In this document: one piece after another, positions 1 to 8,617 of the stretch
How positions within the stretch are numbered: position 1 is the stretch's first letter
Layout: each line of letters begins with the position of its first letter
NCBI GenBank assembly: GCA_016716085.1
Contig: JADJWY010000005.1
Span: forward strand, 620,001 to 684,000
Direction of reading: 5' to 3'
DNA length: 64,000 bases
Source: Hahellaceae bacterium
GTDB lineage: Bacteria; Pseudomonadota; Gammaproteobacteria; Pseudomonadales; Oleiphilaceae
Translations under genes and position numbers: made by a program
Notes under the pieces: model-generated
The model's input: only the letters and a program-made list of their open reading frames with translations
Databases searched by the model: none
Told to the model about the DNA's origin: nothing

Positions 1-469
1 AATTCGCTGTCTCTGAACTTGCGTTAGTCATTATGGATTCGGGTGTCTCTGAACCCATGTCGTCAGAGGGAAGTACGGTAGATATGCGGTCAGTTGACAG
101 ATCCTCAATTATGGGTTCGCTTCCCTGAGCGTTTTCGGGTGTTTCAAAATCTGCATCTTTTGGTGTCGGATCGCTCGCTACCAAACGATTAATTTCCAGC
201 CGATAAGCACCCAGTCGGACATGATCGGTTTCGAGGATTTGAGTGGGTTGTATAATTTTATGGCCATTCAAGTAACAGTGGGCATCTTGGTTGGGTATGA
301 GGGTGACCTGTTCTGAGTCCCAGGCAACTTCGCAGTGCGTTCGATTGAGACTCCAACCAGACTGTATAAGATCGCAATCTTTGCCTTTCCCGATGCTTAC
401 AAGGCTCTGTTGAAAACGCCGACTTTGCAGATGACGACCATTTTTGTGAAATAGGGTGATTTGCAACAT
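1..469 (-). CDS. FHA-domain protein, 3' end outside window
   Basis: Partial gene; the start ATG is at 469 and the frame stays open to base 1, so the C-terminus is missing. Residues about 24-95 read as a forkhead-associated phosphothreonine-binding domain (SIGKGKDCDL strand, then NRTHCEV, then LNGHKI). After that comes an acidic, Ser/Thr-rich linker. A strong Shine-Dalgarno (GAGGA) lies upstream, and the gene starts 10 bases after the CpaC stop, so it is the next gene of the pilus operon. In related loci an FHA domain may stand alone or be fused to the Tad ATPase (CpaF/TadA); the window ends before this can be decided. Confidence 0.8.
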   Translation of the reverse strand, partial: MLQITLFHKNGRHLQSRRFQQSLVSIGKGKDCDLIQSGWSLNRTHCEVAWDSEQVTLIPNQDAHCYLNGHKIIQPTQILETDHVRLGAYRLEINRLVASDPTPKDADFETPENAQGSEPIIEDLSTDRISTVLPSDDMGSETPESIMTNASSETAN

Positions 470-479
470 AGTGATATCC

Positions 480-1964
480 TCAATCCTGGATAGCATCGGT
501 CAGCCAGTCTTGTATCTGAAGATCCCGTTTCGCTTTTTCGGCAAGGACGGTCAGGGCTGTTTGACTATTCTGGCCATCTGGTGTGATCAAGCGGGGAGTG
601 AGGAAAATTGCCAGCTCTCGTTGGTTATTGTCGTTATAGTTGGATCGAAAAAGAGCGCCAATTAGCGGGATGTCACCCAGAAAGGGAACTTTGGACTCGG
701 TCTGATCTTGCTCAGACGACAGTAACCCTGACATCACAATCGTTTCACCCTCTTGTGTACTAACGACAGATTTAACCGACTTTGATACTAGCCCGGGCAC
801 GCCATTGATGGAAATTGCATTGTCGATGGAGCTGACTTCAGCTTCGATTTCGACCATGAGATCTTTGTTGTGACTGACACGAGGCAAAACGGTGAGCATG
901 ACTCCATAGGCACGAAAGTCGACGGCAATATTGCCGGTACGTGCATCAATAATTGGAAACGGAATTTCGCCGCCTGAATGAAAGTTTGATGGTGTTCCAT
1001 CCCGCGTGCTGAGCATCGGGCGGGCGAGTAATTTTGCTTCGCCTGAAGATTGCATAAGCTCAAGGGTTGAGCCGATTTGTGTGATAAGTCCAACCGAGCT
1101 AAAGGATGCGGTGTCATTGACTGGCAGGTTGGAAGCGATATCGCCTGAATTGCCAATATCGCTGTAAGCCCGGAAGTAAGGATTAGCTTGAGCCGCTGTC
1201 GCCAGGGCAGCCGCTGGGCCAGCGATTGCACCGTCCCAACGGATGCCGAGTTTTTCCAGATTCCGGCGTCTAACTTCCATGATTCGCACATCGACCATTA
1301 CCATTGCTCGAAGGCGGGCCTCGTCTGGCTGTGCGGAATTAAGCAGTTTAGGATAGCGCTCCATGACCAGATCGATGACCGGTTGGAATTCGGGAGAATA
1401 AGCTCCGCTGAGGCTAATCCAGCCCTCACCCTCAGTAACTTCGAGTCCATCGATGTGGCCAACGATTTGACGAATGACCTGCGCTTGATTCAGCGCAACC
1501 TGCAAGGTTACAAGGTGAATGAGTTCTGGACTGAGGCGCTGAGATATATCGGTTAGTTGGTCCTGCGTGCTGACCTCTCCAGAAATAACGACTGTTTCAT
1601 CTTCAATTTTAAAGTGGAGTGATGGATACAGGCTTAGTCGACGCCGGACGTCTTTAAGTAATTGGTTTGGATTGGCGGCTCTGATATTTACATTCAGGAG
1701 CTGTTTTCGATTTCCTGTCTGCCAGATCACCAGATCCGTCTGACCAGATTGTCGGGGAATGATCATGAGTTCACCGGTAGACAGTATGGAAGTAGCCAGG
1801 AGTGCCTCGTTTCCGACGGCGACGCGCTCAATGTTTTTGAACTTGAGCGTTTCAACTTTGCCCAGGTAAAGATTGAGCCCTTCACGCGTCGCATAAGGGT
1901 AGCGATCAGCACCCAGCAGCGTCATTGGGAGCAATGCGAGCATTATCAAAGTAAGTAGCTTCAT
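480..1964 (-). CDS. cpaC: Tad/Flp pilus secretin CpaC (RcpA-like)
   Basis: Outer-membrane secretin of a Tad-type pilus or secretion system, 494 aa. A signal peptide (residues 1-18) is followed by the CpaC N-terminal domain, a BON-like domain (about 100-165) and the C-terminal secretin domain (about 215-470), with secretin-type stretches such as LLARPML and VPFLGDIPLIGALF. The start overlaps the cpaB stop by 4 bases (ATGA), indicating translational coupling. Length and order (CpaB then CpaC) match Tad loci. The ATPase and platform proteins expected to work with it are not in the window. Confidence 0.93.
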   Translation of the reverse strand: MKLLTLIMLALLPMTLLGADRYPYATREGLNLYLGKVETLKFKNIERVAVGNEALLATSILSTGELMIIPRQSGQTDLVIWQTGNRKQLLNVNIRAANPNQLLKDVRRRLSLYPSLHFKIEDETVVISGEVSTQDQLTDISQRLSPELIHLVTLQVALNQAQVIRQIVGHIDGLEVTEGEGWISLSGAYSPEFQPVIDLVMERYPKLLNSAQPDEARLRAMVMVDVRIMEVRRRNLEKLGIRWDGAIAGPAAALATAAQANPYFRAYSDIGNSGDIASNLPVNDTASFSSVGLITQIGSTLELMQSSGEAKLLARPMLSTRDGTPSNFHSGGEIPFPIIDARTGNIAVDFRAYGVMLTVLPRVSHNKDLMVEIEAEVSSIDNAISINGVPGLVSKSVKSVVSTQEGETIVMSGLLSSEQDQTESKVPFLGDIPLIGALFRSNYNDNNQRELAIFLTPRLITPDGQNSQTALTVLAEKAKRDLQIQDWLTDAIQD

Positions 1965-2860
1965 GGCTGAGTCTCCGGTAGACGTGTGGAGTGTTGTTGT
2001 CTTAGTTGGCGATAAAGATCCTGTGGATGATTCTGCACTTCCCTCAGTCGTTTAGGCGTCAGTTGCCCTGATTCCTGTAGCTTGTTACTGAAGTATTGAA
2101 CAGACGTGTCGCCTGATCCGCTATGCCGGTCGATGCGCGAAAAATCCAGGGGTTGGTCATCATGGGGGCCTCTTAAAAGAGCGATTAGTGAACCTTCTTC
2201 TCTGGCCAGCAAAGCGACAGCGGCCAGTTCTGTCGGCAGAATTACTGTCAGGCTGCTGTAATAGGTATCCTGAGTGGACTCGTTGACGGTGTCATTCGGG
2301 CGGGATTGGCTGGCACTCCGCAGTGCGCCGGTGGCAATGACAGGCACCGACTCGGCCAGAACCAGAAGCTCGGCTTCGCTACCGTCCTCTTGTCGCAGGA
2401 GCAGATCAAGTCGGTCGCCCACCCGAATCATGCCCTCGATCGACATACGGTTATCTACATCAATGGTGACAGCACGTTGACCTGGCCCGACGAGTTGCGA
2501 GAAACGCTCGGATATGGGGGGTTGTATGTAGGAAAACAGCAAAGGCTTGCCTTCATTGAGATCCTGTTTGATCTCGAGACCCTGGATATCGTTGAACTGA
2601 GCGGGAGTTAACGTATCCTCCGGGAGGAACGTAATGGATGCATCTGTGGCCGCCAGGTTTTCGGCGGAGAGTATTTCTCCAGCCTTTAATGGTCTGGCCG
2701 CTACAATGATGCTTCCCGATAATTCACCTTCATTCATGCGAGTGGCAAGTAATTGCTTTTCTCGTTCAATCAGGAACTTCGAAAGAAAGTAGGCGCTCAT
2801 ACCCAAGGCCAGAGCCGTGAGAATCTGTAGCCATAGCTGGGTTGATTTTGACAGTTTCAT
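1961..2860 (-). CDS. cpaB: Flp pilus assembly protein CpaB (RcpC-like)
   Basis: 299 aa. One N-terminal membrane segment (about 10-27), then an SAF domain (about 48-110, IIVAARPLKAGEIL...) and the RcpC/CpaB core (about 120-230, GQRAVTIDVD...IRVGDRLDLLL), typical of the periplasmic partner that helps the CpaC secretin. It overlaps cpaC by 4 bases and starts shortly after a short prepilin-like gene. The C-terminal 60 residues are polar and of no recognised domain. The family assignment is firm; the exact role in this variant locus is inferred. Confidence 0.92.
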   Translation of the reverse strand: MKLSKSTQLWLQILTALALGMSAYFLSKFLIEREKQLLATRMNEGELSGSIIVAARPLKAGEILSAENLAATDASITFLPEDTLTPAQFNDIQGLEIKQDLNEGKPLLFSYIQPPISERFSQLVGPGQRAVTIDVDNRMSIEGMIRVGDRLDLLLRQEDGSEAELLVLAESVPVIATGALRSASQSRPNDTVNESTQDTYYSSLTVILPTELAAVALLAREEGSLIALLRGPHDDQPLDFSRIDRHSGSGDTSVQYFSNKLQESGQLTPKRLREVQNHPQDLYRQLRQQHSTRLPETQP

Positions 2861-2869
2861 TGCATTACC

Positions 2870-3064
2870 TCAGGCATCTGGCAGGGACATGGCAAAGGCC
2901 CACGCGGCATAGTTGGCGCGGAGGCTGTCTGCCAGATGGAGATACACGGCTTTGCCTGAAGAATCGGGCAGTCCTTCGGCATTGACCGGAAGATTGAGGG
3001 CCAGTATGAGCAGTGCCACGCTGACGAGGGATTCGATCAGCGTAAATCCTTTTTCTGTTTTCAT
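2870..3064 (-). CDS. Very short type IV prepilin-like protein
   Basis: 64 aa from the ATG at 3064, preferred over an ATG at 3085 because AAGGA lies at good spacing before it. The N-terminus MKTEKGFTLIESLVSVALL is a textbook type IVa or type II pseudopilin leader: prepilin peptidase would cut after Gly6, leaving Phe1 and Glu5 of the mature protein. Only about 40 residues follow the hydrophobic helix, so it lacks a normal globular head. It sits between the exported unknown and cpaB. It may be a minor pilin, an initiator, or a degraded remnant. Confidence 0.72.
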   Translation of the reverse strand: MKTEKGFTLIESLVSVALLILALNLPVNAEGLPDSSGKAVYLHLADSLRANYAAWAFAMSLPDA

Positions 3065-3087
3065 GGTTACATCCTTGTGAGCCATTT

Positions 3088-3801
3088 TCAGAAGCGAGTG
3101 TAGTGTTCGTCGACCAGTATCACTTGCGAGCCGGGCCCGTCCCGTGCGCGCATGAACACCAGGAAGCGTTTTCGACCCTTACGAAGGAGGGTTAAAACCC
3201 GATCGTCAGCGGAAGGGTAGGTGTTTGCTACGTTCCAGCCTCGTGCGAGGGCCAGATTCAGCGATTGCCTGCGCAAATTTGCGGGGGAAAGTGGGCTTGC
3301 AAGTGTCAGCGTAGTTACACTCTTAATTTCAAAGTTTTCATGCTGTTGAAAAACGATAGTCGTCTGGAGAGGAAGATCGAGGTCGGCAGGCGTTAAGGAC
3401 AGCGGCATTAACGGAGCCGCATCCAAACGACTCAATCCCAGAATGCCCTCGCGACGAAGGCCACTCTCATTGAGCTGAATTGATAGCAGGAACGGCGGAG
3501 AGAGCCAGGCGATAAGACTGCGATGTTCCGCATGCATTATCATGGGCTCCAGATTCCCGTTTGGAGGTAGTGTTGACTTCAACCAATCCCCGAGGGCTTT
3601 ATTGTCGAGGGAGGTGTAAATTCGGGCTATCCGGGTGGCCAGTCCATTTAACTCAGCCTCCTGTGAAATCCATGAAATCTCGACATGTTTATCCGATTTT
3701 AATGTCGGCCAAGGTGCGGGGCTCGCCGCATCAGTGGAAGAAGTTATGATAGATGTCAGGGTCAGAGCCAACACGTTAATGGCCCGGAAGAGTCGCTTCA
3801 T
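3088..3801 (-). CDS. Exported protein of unknown function in pilus operon
   Basis: 237 aa if started at the ATG at 3801, whose ATGA overlaps the stop of the preceding frame at 3798; an upstream ATG at 3882 would bury the signal peptide. Residues 1-25 form a signal peptide (KRLFRAINVLALTLTSIITSS..A). The rest is a mixed alpha/beta soluble protein without a domain I recognise; near the end KRFLVFMRARDG and QVILVDEHY could be beta strands. Its place between the TadE-like and prepilin-like genes suggests a periplasmic role in pilus assembly, which is inference. Confidence 0.68.
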   Translation of the reverse strand: MKRLFRAINVLALTLTSIITSSTDAASPAPWPTLKSDKHVEISWISQEAELNGLATRIARIYTSLDNKALGDWLKSTLPPNGNLEPMIMHAEHRSLIAWLSPPFLLSIQLNESGLRREGILGLSRLDAAPLMPLSLTPADLDLPLQTTIVFQQHENFEIKSVTTLTLASPLSPANLRRQSLNLALARGWNVANTYPSADDRVLTLLRKGRKRFLVFMRARDGPGSQVILVDEHYTRF

Positions 3802-4042
3802 GGCAAAGGGATCCTGCGTTGCTCGGGAACTGTCTCGGTTTCGACGTGGCCAAGTTGTAGTGAGCTGATGGGTGCGAGCCATGGAAGTGTAGATCCCACG
3901 GTATCGCTCAGTGCGCGGGTTTGCTCGCTTAAATCCAATAGCTCCTCAAGGTGTTGACCGGGGAGGAGGTGTCCAACCGATTGGGCCATTTGATCCGGGC
4001 TTTCAGCCCCCCAGCCGTCTGTTAGCAGGTGGAGTTCGCTCT
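3798..4042 (-). pseudogene. Out-of-frame C-terminal part of the TadE-like gene
   Basis: After the in-frame stop of the TadE-like gene (TGA, 4043-4045) the next reading frame stays open for about 80 codons and reads as ordinary protein: LKSELHLLTDGWGAESP... to the TGA at 3798-3800, which overlaps the next start. A single missing base near 4043-4070 would join the two into one protein of about 278 aa. An independent start (ATG at 3989) has no convincing ribosome binding site. So this is a frameshift, either true mutation or sequencing error; no classical slippery heptamer is visible. Confidence 0.6.
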
Positions 4043-4636
4043 TCAGCGTGTAGTGAGAATGGCCATTGGTTTGAGATCAAATGCGTAATTCCAGGTTATC
4101 GGGCGAAGGTGCGAAGTCACACTGGCTTTCACCATACCATTTCGATTCGGGGCAAATCCGGTTGCCTCCAGGGGGCGCAATCCTTGTCTGATAAAGCGGG
4201 AGACGCGGTGTGAGGTATTTGCACTGCCTATCGTTAGCGAATGTGCATTGCTCTGGTTCTGCGGTGCTTTGAACAGCGATCCGGCCTGTCGCTCCCCAGG
4301 GGACTTTACCTGCAGCATCCAATCGGGATTAATTGGGGTATTTCGAGGCTCATCTGATTGAATGCGCGTGTCTGCCCGACTGAAAATACGTGATTCCAGT
4401 TCTGACGTTATTTGTGTGCCCGGTTTGCTGATTGCGTGAAGGGTGTCCATGGGAGCCTGTTCCATCCAAACAGTACGTTCCCACGCTGCGTAACGCGAGG
4501 CTTGCAGGTTCTTGTGTCGGGCTTCGAGGAACTTGGTCAGCAACGGCAGACTGAGAAACAATGGAACGAGTACCAGCGTGCCAACGATAGCTAGCTCAGC
4601 GAGTCCCTGACCGGTTTGACGATAGATCAGTCTCAT
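4043..4636 (-). CDS. TadE-like pilus assembly protein, probably frameshifted
   Basis: 197 aa as read. The N-terminus QTGQGLAELAIVGTLVLVPLFLSLPLL is a TadE-type pseudopilin helix with the Glu after a GQG leader. The remainder is a polar domain rich in Asn, Ser and Arg. The start overlaps the end of the TadG-like gene by 4 bases (ATGA). It ends early at 4043, while the neighbouring frame continues coherently for a further 80 codons. TadE-like minor pseudopilins help assemble Flp pili in other bacteria; the role here is inferred from family and position. Confidence 0.78.
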   Translation of the reverse strand: MRLIYRQTGQGLAELAIVGTLVLVPLFLSLPLLTKFLEARHKNLQASRYAAWERTVWMEQAPMDTLHAISKPGTQITSELESRIFSRADTRIQSDEPRNTPINPDWMLQVKSPGERQAGSLFKAPQNQSNAHSLTIGSANTSHRVSRFIRQGLRPLEATGFAPNRNGMVKASVTSHLRPITWNYAFDLKPMAILTTR

Positions 4637-6192
4637 TGGTTCACACTCTCAAGACCCGCAGCGAGCAGTGCCGTTTGCCTTCTTTCGGTGCTGACGAGCT
4701 TGGGTTGCCAGTAAGGGCTATAGAGATTGGCCAGTTCCAGTGTTGTCTGATCAGGCTGAAGTCGCCACGGTTTTTCAAAGACCGCATGGGCAGCCGCAAC
4801 GGCAAAAAGCTTATTCCCTGATAGTGTGTCAGTGTTGCGACGTTGAAGACCGAGGGGACTATCAGCGCCCGGCAGATGGGTTAGCGTGTTGCTGGTATTC
4901 ATTTGGTCGCCTGATTTACTTAACAGTATGTGCAAGGTAGTGGCGTGATCGACGGTTCTGGGATTTTGTGACTGAAGATCGGCATTATCGTTTCGTAAAT
5001 CGTAGAAATTCCGAAGACCGTCATTATCGCCCTGGTTGGTCTGAGGAGTGGGCCTGCCAAATCCTTGATTGAGGCCGCTTTCAGAAACTTTGAAATGACC
5101 AATATGAGTGATGTGGTTTCTGGGCCCTTCAAAATAGCCTTGTTGAAATAGGTCGCGGGTTTGTACCTGCTGCCAGGCAGCACCATTTTCCTGACTGGCC
5201 CCGTTCCAATTGGTTGTTCGTTGTGCGCGCCGCCATGAGAAAGCTGAAGATTCATGGTAAGTTGCCTGACGACCCCAGGCGACCGGGAGCGACTCTTCCC
5301 ATCCTCGTCGGCGTAACCGACGTTTTGACCAGAGGCTAATCGTATCGACGGCTGACCAACTATAATAGGGGCGGCGTTTACCGGGAATGCTGCCAAATGC
5401 TGTGCCGCCTCGCTGACGAAATTCCAGTTTCCAAAGGCCGAGATCGACCTCCCAAAAATTCTGGCTTCGGCCGCGGCTGAAATCATCCTGGCTGTCCAGC
5501 ACAACTCCCCTGAATTCATCGAAGTGCTTGCGATGATAAGGGCGACCTGCGGGGCGTTCGGCGCTCTCGATGTTGTTCCGGCGAATAAAGCGAAACCAGT
5601 TACGTAGATCAGAGCCGGTGAGCGCTGCCGTGCCAAGCGTGAGTTGGACCGAGGGATCATTCTTGTGCGCGATGGTATTGAGTTCAGTCCCCATATCGAT
5701 GATGGCGGCATGATGCCATATCCGCGAAGCACTGCTAAAAAGACCAATCGCGGTATCGGACAGGTTAACGAAGTTGGAAGCTGCATATTGGGCCATCATA
5801 TTGATGGTTCCCATGGTGACCTCCGCGATCTGGGTAGCAACCCGAATGACTTGACCCAGATAGGGAATGACCTGAGCAAATTGACCCAGTTGCTGCAGTT
5901 CGTACCAGAGCTGTTGATTGGCTTGCAAATAGGAACTCAATGCGACCATCTGACCTATGGCGACCTGGTTAGCTACCATGGCGCGATTCATATAGGCATG
6001 AAAATTCAATTCCCGGGCCTGTAATACGGCGGCGGAATAGGCGGTTGCATCGGCCGTGTGTTGTAAGCGGGTTTTAGCATGAGTGACCTGACCCACGTCG
6101 AAGAGGGTCAGGAGTGACAGGGAGAGCGCCACCAGAAAAACGGCGACAAGCATCGTCAGGTAGCCCTTGCTACCTTTGAAAGCAATGGTCAT
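4633..6192 (-). CDS. TadG-like pilus assembly protein
   Basis: 519 aa. A single N-terminal membrane helix (about 10-32, YLTMLVAVFLVALSLSLL) leads into QHTADATAYSAAVLQARELN, the typical start of TadG or TadE/G-like proteins, in which a long hydrophilic periplasmic part follows. No von Willebrand A domain is obvious, unlike many TadG proteins. The periplasmic part is rich in Asn, Gln, Arg and Trp. The gene lies 40 bases after the Flp-like pilin gene and overlaps the TadE-like gene by 4 bases. Confidence 0.8.
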   Translation of the reverse strand: MTIAFKGSKGYLTMLVAVFLVALSLSLLTLFDVGQVTHAKTRLQHTADATAYSAAVLQARELNFHAYMNRAMVANQVAIGQMVALSSYLQANQQLWYELQQLGQFAQVIPYLGQVIRVATQIAEVTMGTINMMAQYAASNFVNLSDTAIGLFSSASRIWHHAAIIDMGTELNTIAHKNDPSVQLTLGTAALTGSDLRNWFRFIRRNNIESAERPAGRPYHRKHFDEFRGVVLDSQDDFSRGRSQNFWEVDLGLWKLEFRQRGGTAFGSIPGKRRPYYSWSAVDTISLWSKRRLRRRGWEESLPVAWGRQATYHESSAFSWRRAQRTTNWNGASQENGAAWQQVQTRDLFQQGYFEGPRNHITHIGHFKVSESGLNQGFGRPTPQTNQGDNDGLRNFYDLRNDNADLQSQNPRTVDHATTLHILLSKSGDQMNTSNTLTHLPGADSPLGLQRRNTDTLSGNKLFAVAAAHAVFEKPWRLQPDQTTLELANLYSPYWQPKLVSTERRQTALLAAGLESVNQ

Positions 6193-6234
6193 GTGATTAT
6201 CCTGTAGCGGGTTAAACGGTGGAGCGAACTCGCC

Positions 6235-6519
6235 TTATTGACTCAGGGCTTTGGTCGCCGCTTTGTTATAGTCTTTCAGGTTTGCCCGATTGCTCTCGGA
6301 AGAAACTGCCAAGGCGCGGTTTCCTGATGCGTTGGCCCGCCTCACGGCTTGCTCGCCTTCTTCGCCACCAATTTCGGCAGCCATACTGGCAACCTGGTTT
6401 CTTACCGCAGAACCAAACAGTCCGTAAACCCCGATAGCCGCAACGGCAATCAGCGCAACGATGATGAGGTATTCGGTCATGCCCTGACCGGCAATACGAC
6501 GGGGGAGGAGAGTTTTCAT
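6235..6519 (-). CDS. Flp-like pilin or pseudopilin
   Basis: 94 aa from the ATG at 6519, which has AAGGA at 5-base spacing; an ATG at 6525 in the same frame is the alternative. A basic leader (LLPRRIAGQG) precedes MTEYLIIVALIAVAAIGVYGLFG, a Flp-type helix with the conserved Glu-Tyr pair. Prepilin peptidase would cut at the Gly-Gln or Gly-Met region. The C-terminal 50 residues are charged and helical (repeated Ala, Asn, Arg). First gene of the pilus operon, downstream of a good sigma-70 promoter, as expected for the abundant main subunit. Confidence 0.82.
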   Translation of the reverse strand: MKTLLPRRIAGQGMTEYLIIVALIAVAAIGVYGLFGSAVRNQVASMAAEIGGEEGEQAVRRANASGNRALAVSSESNRANLKDYNKAATKALSQ

Positions 6520-6678
6520 AAGCATCCTTGTCCTTTGAAAATAGGTGAACCGGACTCGCGGTTAACGCAGCCAAAGCAGCAAGGATTTGCAGAATAGCAA
6601 AAGCCGTTCATATCGCTGACATCCTTATCGCGAGATTACCGGGGATTTTGAAGTGCCTTCATCCTGAAAGCGGGTCGC

Positions 6679-6706
6679 ATTGTAGCAAAAATAACCTGGT
6701 TGTAAA
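6679..6706 (-). promoter_or_regulatory. Sigma-70 promoter of the pilus operon
   Basis: On the minus strand TTTACA (6701-6706) and TACAAT (6679-6684) are separated by 16 bases, close to consensus. Transcription would start near 6672, giving an untranslated leader of about 150 bases before the Flp-like gene. It lies just after the stop of the FHA gene, so the pilus genes can be expressed separately from it. Confidence 0.65.
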
Positions 6707-6724
6707 GTGCTCAATTGCTCAAGG

Positions 6725-7633
6725 CTACATCATAACGGCGGCGATTCCCGCCACAACGGCGAGTATCACGCCAGCGAGGATGATCCACTTGAGTGATGAT
6801 CCAGATCCGCTTTCGGCGGACTGAGTTTCGGCAGGGGGGGGGGGCACGGCGGAGGCTGTGGATTTGGGCCGAGCCGCTTGAGCCGAGGCGGTGGGCGTCT
6901 TGGTTGCGGTGGTTGCTTTGACAACAGGGACGGGCCTGGATGCGGTTGAACTCGGTGCGGAAGGCGCTGCATTTGCGATGGGTTTGGCTTGTCGTACCAC
7001 GGTGCGATTGTCGTCACGGGTAGGGCCAATGACCTCAAAGGTGACAACATCAAAACGGAGTTTATCTCCGGATTTGGCGCGGCCCTGAGTGATTTTCTCG
7101 CCGTTTAGAAACGTTCCATTGGTGGAATCCAGGTCTTTGACCAACAAAAAGCCGCCGGCAGGTGTCAGGCGCGCATGTTGTCTGGAGAGATGGTTGACTG
7201 GAACACTGATGTCGCAGCTTTCATCGCGTCCGACGATGGCATTTTCCCGAATGGGAAAACGTGACTGCTTTGCCCAACTGGCATGAATTTCCAAAAACCA
7301 CTCACTGGTTTCAACCGGTTTTGTACCCGATTTTGCCTTGGCTTCCGCGCCGGGTGTGACAATTTTGAGCTGGGTTTTGCCAACGGAAATGACGTCATCA
7401 ATCGAAAGTTTTTGCTGGCCAGCGATGCGCTTGTCATTGATCATCACGGCTGCTTGTGGATTGACGGGCTTAAGACTTAATTCTTCGCCCTGTAAAAGAA
7501 TTTCTGCATGAAAAGGCGCGATGCCATCGCCCTGAAGAATCAGGTTATTGCTGCTATCACCACCGATTTTCATGATGGCATCGACCAGCCAGATACTCTC
7601 CCGGCTGCCGTCGATAAATTGGAGTTTCAGCAT
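6725..7633 (-). CDS. Double-FHA protein with C-terminal membrane anchor
   Basis: 302 aa. A first, degenerate FHA domain (about 18-85, IGGDSSNNLIL...HAEI) is followed by a canonical one (about 120-195: IVGRDESCDIS, SRQHARL, STNGTFLNG), which should bind phosphothreonine peptides. Then comes an 80-residue Ala/Pro/Thr-rich linker and a C-terminal tail anchor (KWIILAGVILAVVAGIAAVMM). The gene is divergent from a PP2C phosphatase and a Ser/Thr kinase, which are natural partners. The linker contains an unbroken run of 11 C on the coding strand just before the anchor, so slippage would change the C-terminus. Confidence 0.88.
   Translation of the reverse strand: MLKLQFIDGSRESIWLVDAIMKIGGDSSNNLILQGDGIAPFHAEILLQGEELSLKPVNPQAAVMINDKRIAGQQKLSIDDVISVGKTQLKIVTPGAEAKAKSGTKPVETSEWFLEIHASWAKQSRFPIRENAIVGRDESCDISVPVNHLSRQHARLTPAGGFLLVKDLDSTNGTFLNGEKITQGRAKSGDKLRFDVVTFEVIGPTRDDNRTVVRQAKPIANAAPSAPSSTASRPVPVVKATTATKTPTASAQAARPKSTASAVPPPPAETQSAESGSGSSLKWIILAGVILAVVAGIAAVMM
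6834..6844 (-). repeat. Homopolymeric C11 tract inside FHA gene
   Basis: Eleven consecutive C on the coding strand encode Pro-Pro-Pro-Pro in the linker. Loss of one C shifts into a frame that stops after about 22 codons, near 6766, and removes the membrane anchor. Gain of one C also destroys the anchor and reads past the normal stop. Tracts of this length are prone to slipped-strand change. Confidence 0.85.
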
Positions 7634-7793
7634 GCAAATAACTCTCCGAAAGCAAATCGAATGTGGAAACGTAACGCTACGACCCGGTTAGGCTATAAGA
7701 GTATAGTCAAAGAATGCGGGCTTATGACAAAACCCTTCTATACTTCTTTTAACCATTAAAGTTGCAAATTAATCAAATGCTTGGGCTATAGGG

Positions 7794-8612
7794 ATGATCG
7801 AAGCCGGTTTTGCGACCCATGTAGGTCGAAGATCGTCCAATCAGGATAATGCACTGCTGGATCAGACCCGCGGTGTGTTTGCCGTGGCTGACGGTGTGGG
7901 AGGGGCCCATGCGGGAGAGGAAGCGGCCGCCCTGGTGTGCACAGAAGTACGTCAGGCAAGCCTGCGAGGTCAGCCCCTGACGCAGGGCATTTTGAATGGT
8001 CATGAAAAGTTGCGTGACCTGTCAAGAGAGAAAGCTGCGGATCAGTACTCGGCTACAACCATCGCCTGCCTGGGACTGTATCTTAGACGCGCAGAGGTTG
8101 CCTGGGTGGGGGACTCGCGTGTGTATCTCAGTCGCCAGGGGCAACTGCTGCAGATGACCCGTGATCACGTAGTCGATGGACAGAACCATGTGCTTACACA
8201 GGCTTTAGGTGCACCGATGGTAAAACCCATCGAAATTGATCATCTGGAAATGGACCGTCAGGATGGCGATGTCTGGTTAATCTGTAGCGACGGGCTCTAC
8301 AGTGTGGTTGATGAGGCAATCATACTTGATCGCCTGATGCAGCCATTAAGCGCTCAAAAAATTGCAGATGAGCTGCTCGACAGGGCCTTGCGAGGGGGGG
8401 CCGACGACAATGTGACATTAGTGATTATTCGGGATCTTCCGACTGGCGTAATCCCGTCGCGATCAGAATCGAGAGGTAAAGAGGCTAAGGTCACAGAAGT
8501 GGTTTCAGAATCCACTCTACCGGCATCATCGCTAAATACGAGTGTAGGCTATGTGCGTTGGGTGGTCATTGCGGTGGCAGTGGCTTTGATCCTGAATTGG
8601 ATTGCAGGTTAA
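7794..8612 (+). CDS. PP2C-family Ser/Thr protein phosphatase with tail anchor
   Basis: 272 aa; removes phosphate from Ser/Thr of proteins using two metal ions. All PP2C motifs are visible: NQDN (16-19), VADGVGG (31-37), GDS (106-108), SDG (165-167) and GADDN (202-206). Unlike minimal bacterial PP2C proteins, it has a linker and a C-terminal membrane helix (about 255-271). The kinase gene starts 5 bases after its stop, and the FHA gene is divergent, so phosphatase, kinase and phospho-reader form one module. The 160-base gap before it should hold the divergent promoters, but I see no strong consensus there. Confidence 0.93.
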   Translation: MIEAGFATHVGRRSSNQDNALLDQTRGVFAVADGVGGAHAGEEAAALVCTEVRQASLRGQPLTQGILNGHEKLRDLSREKAADQYSATTIACLGLYLRRAEVAWVGDSRVYLSRQGQLLQMTRDHVVDGQNHVLTQALGAPMVKPIEIDHLEMDRQDGDVWLICSDGLYSVVDEAIILDRLMQPLSAQKIADELLDRALRGGADDNVTLVIIRDLPTGVIPSRSESRGKEAKVTEVVSESTLPASSLNTSVGYVRWVVIAVAVALILNWIAG

Positions 8613-8617
8613 GTCAG

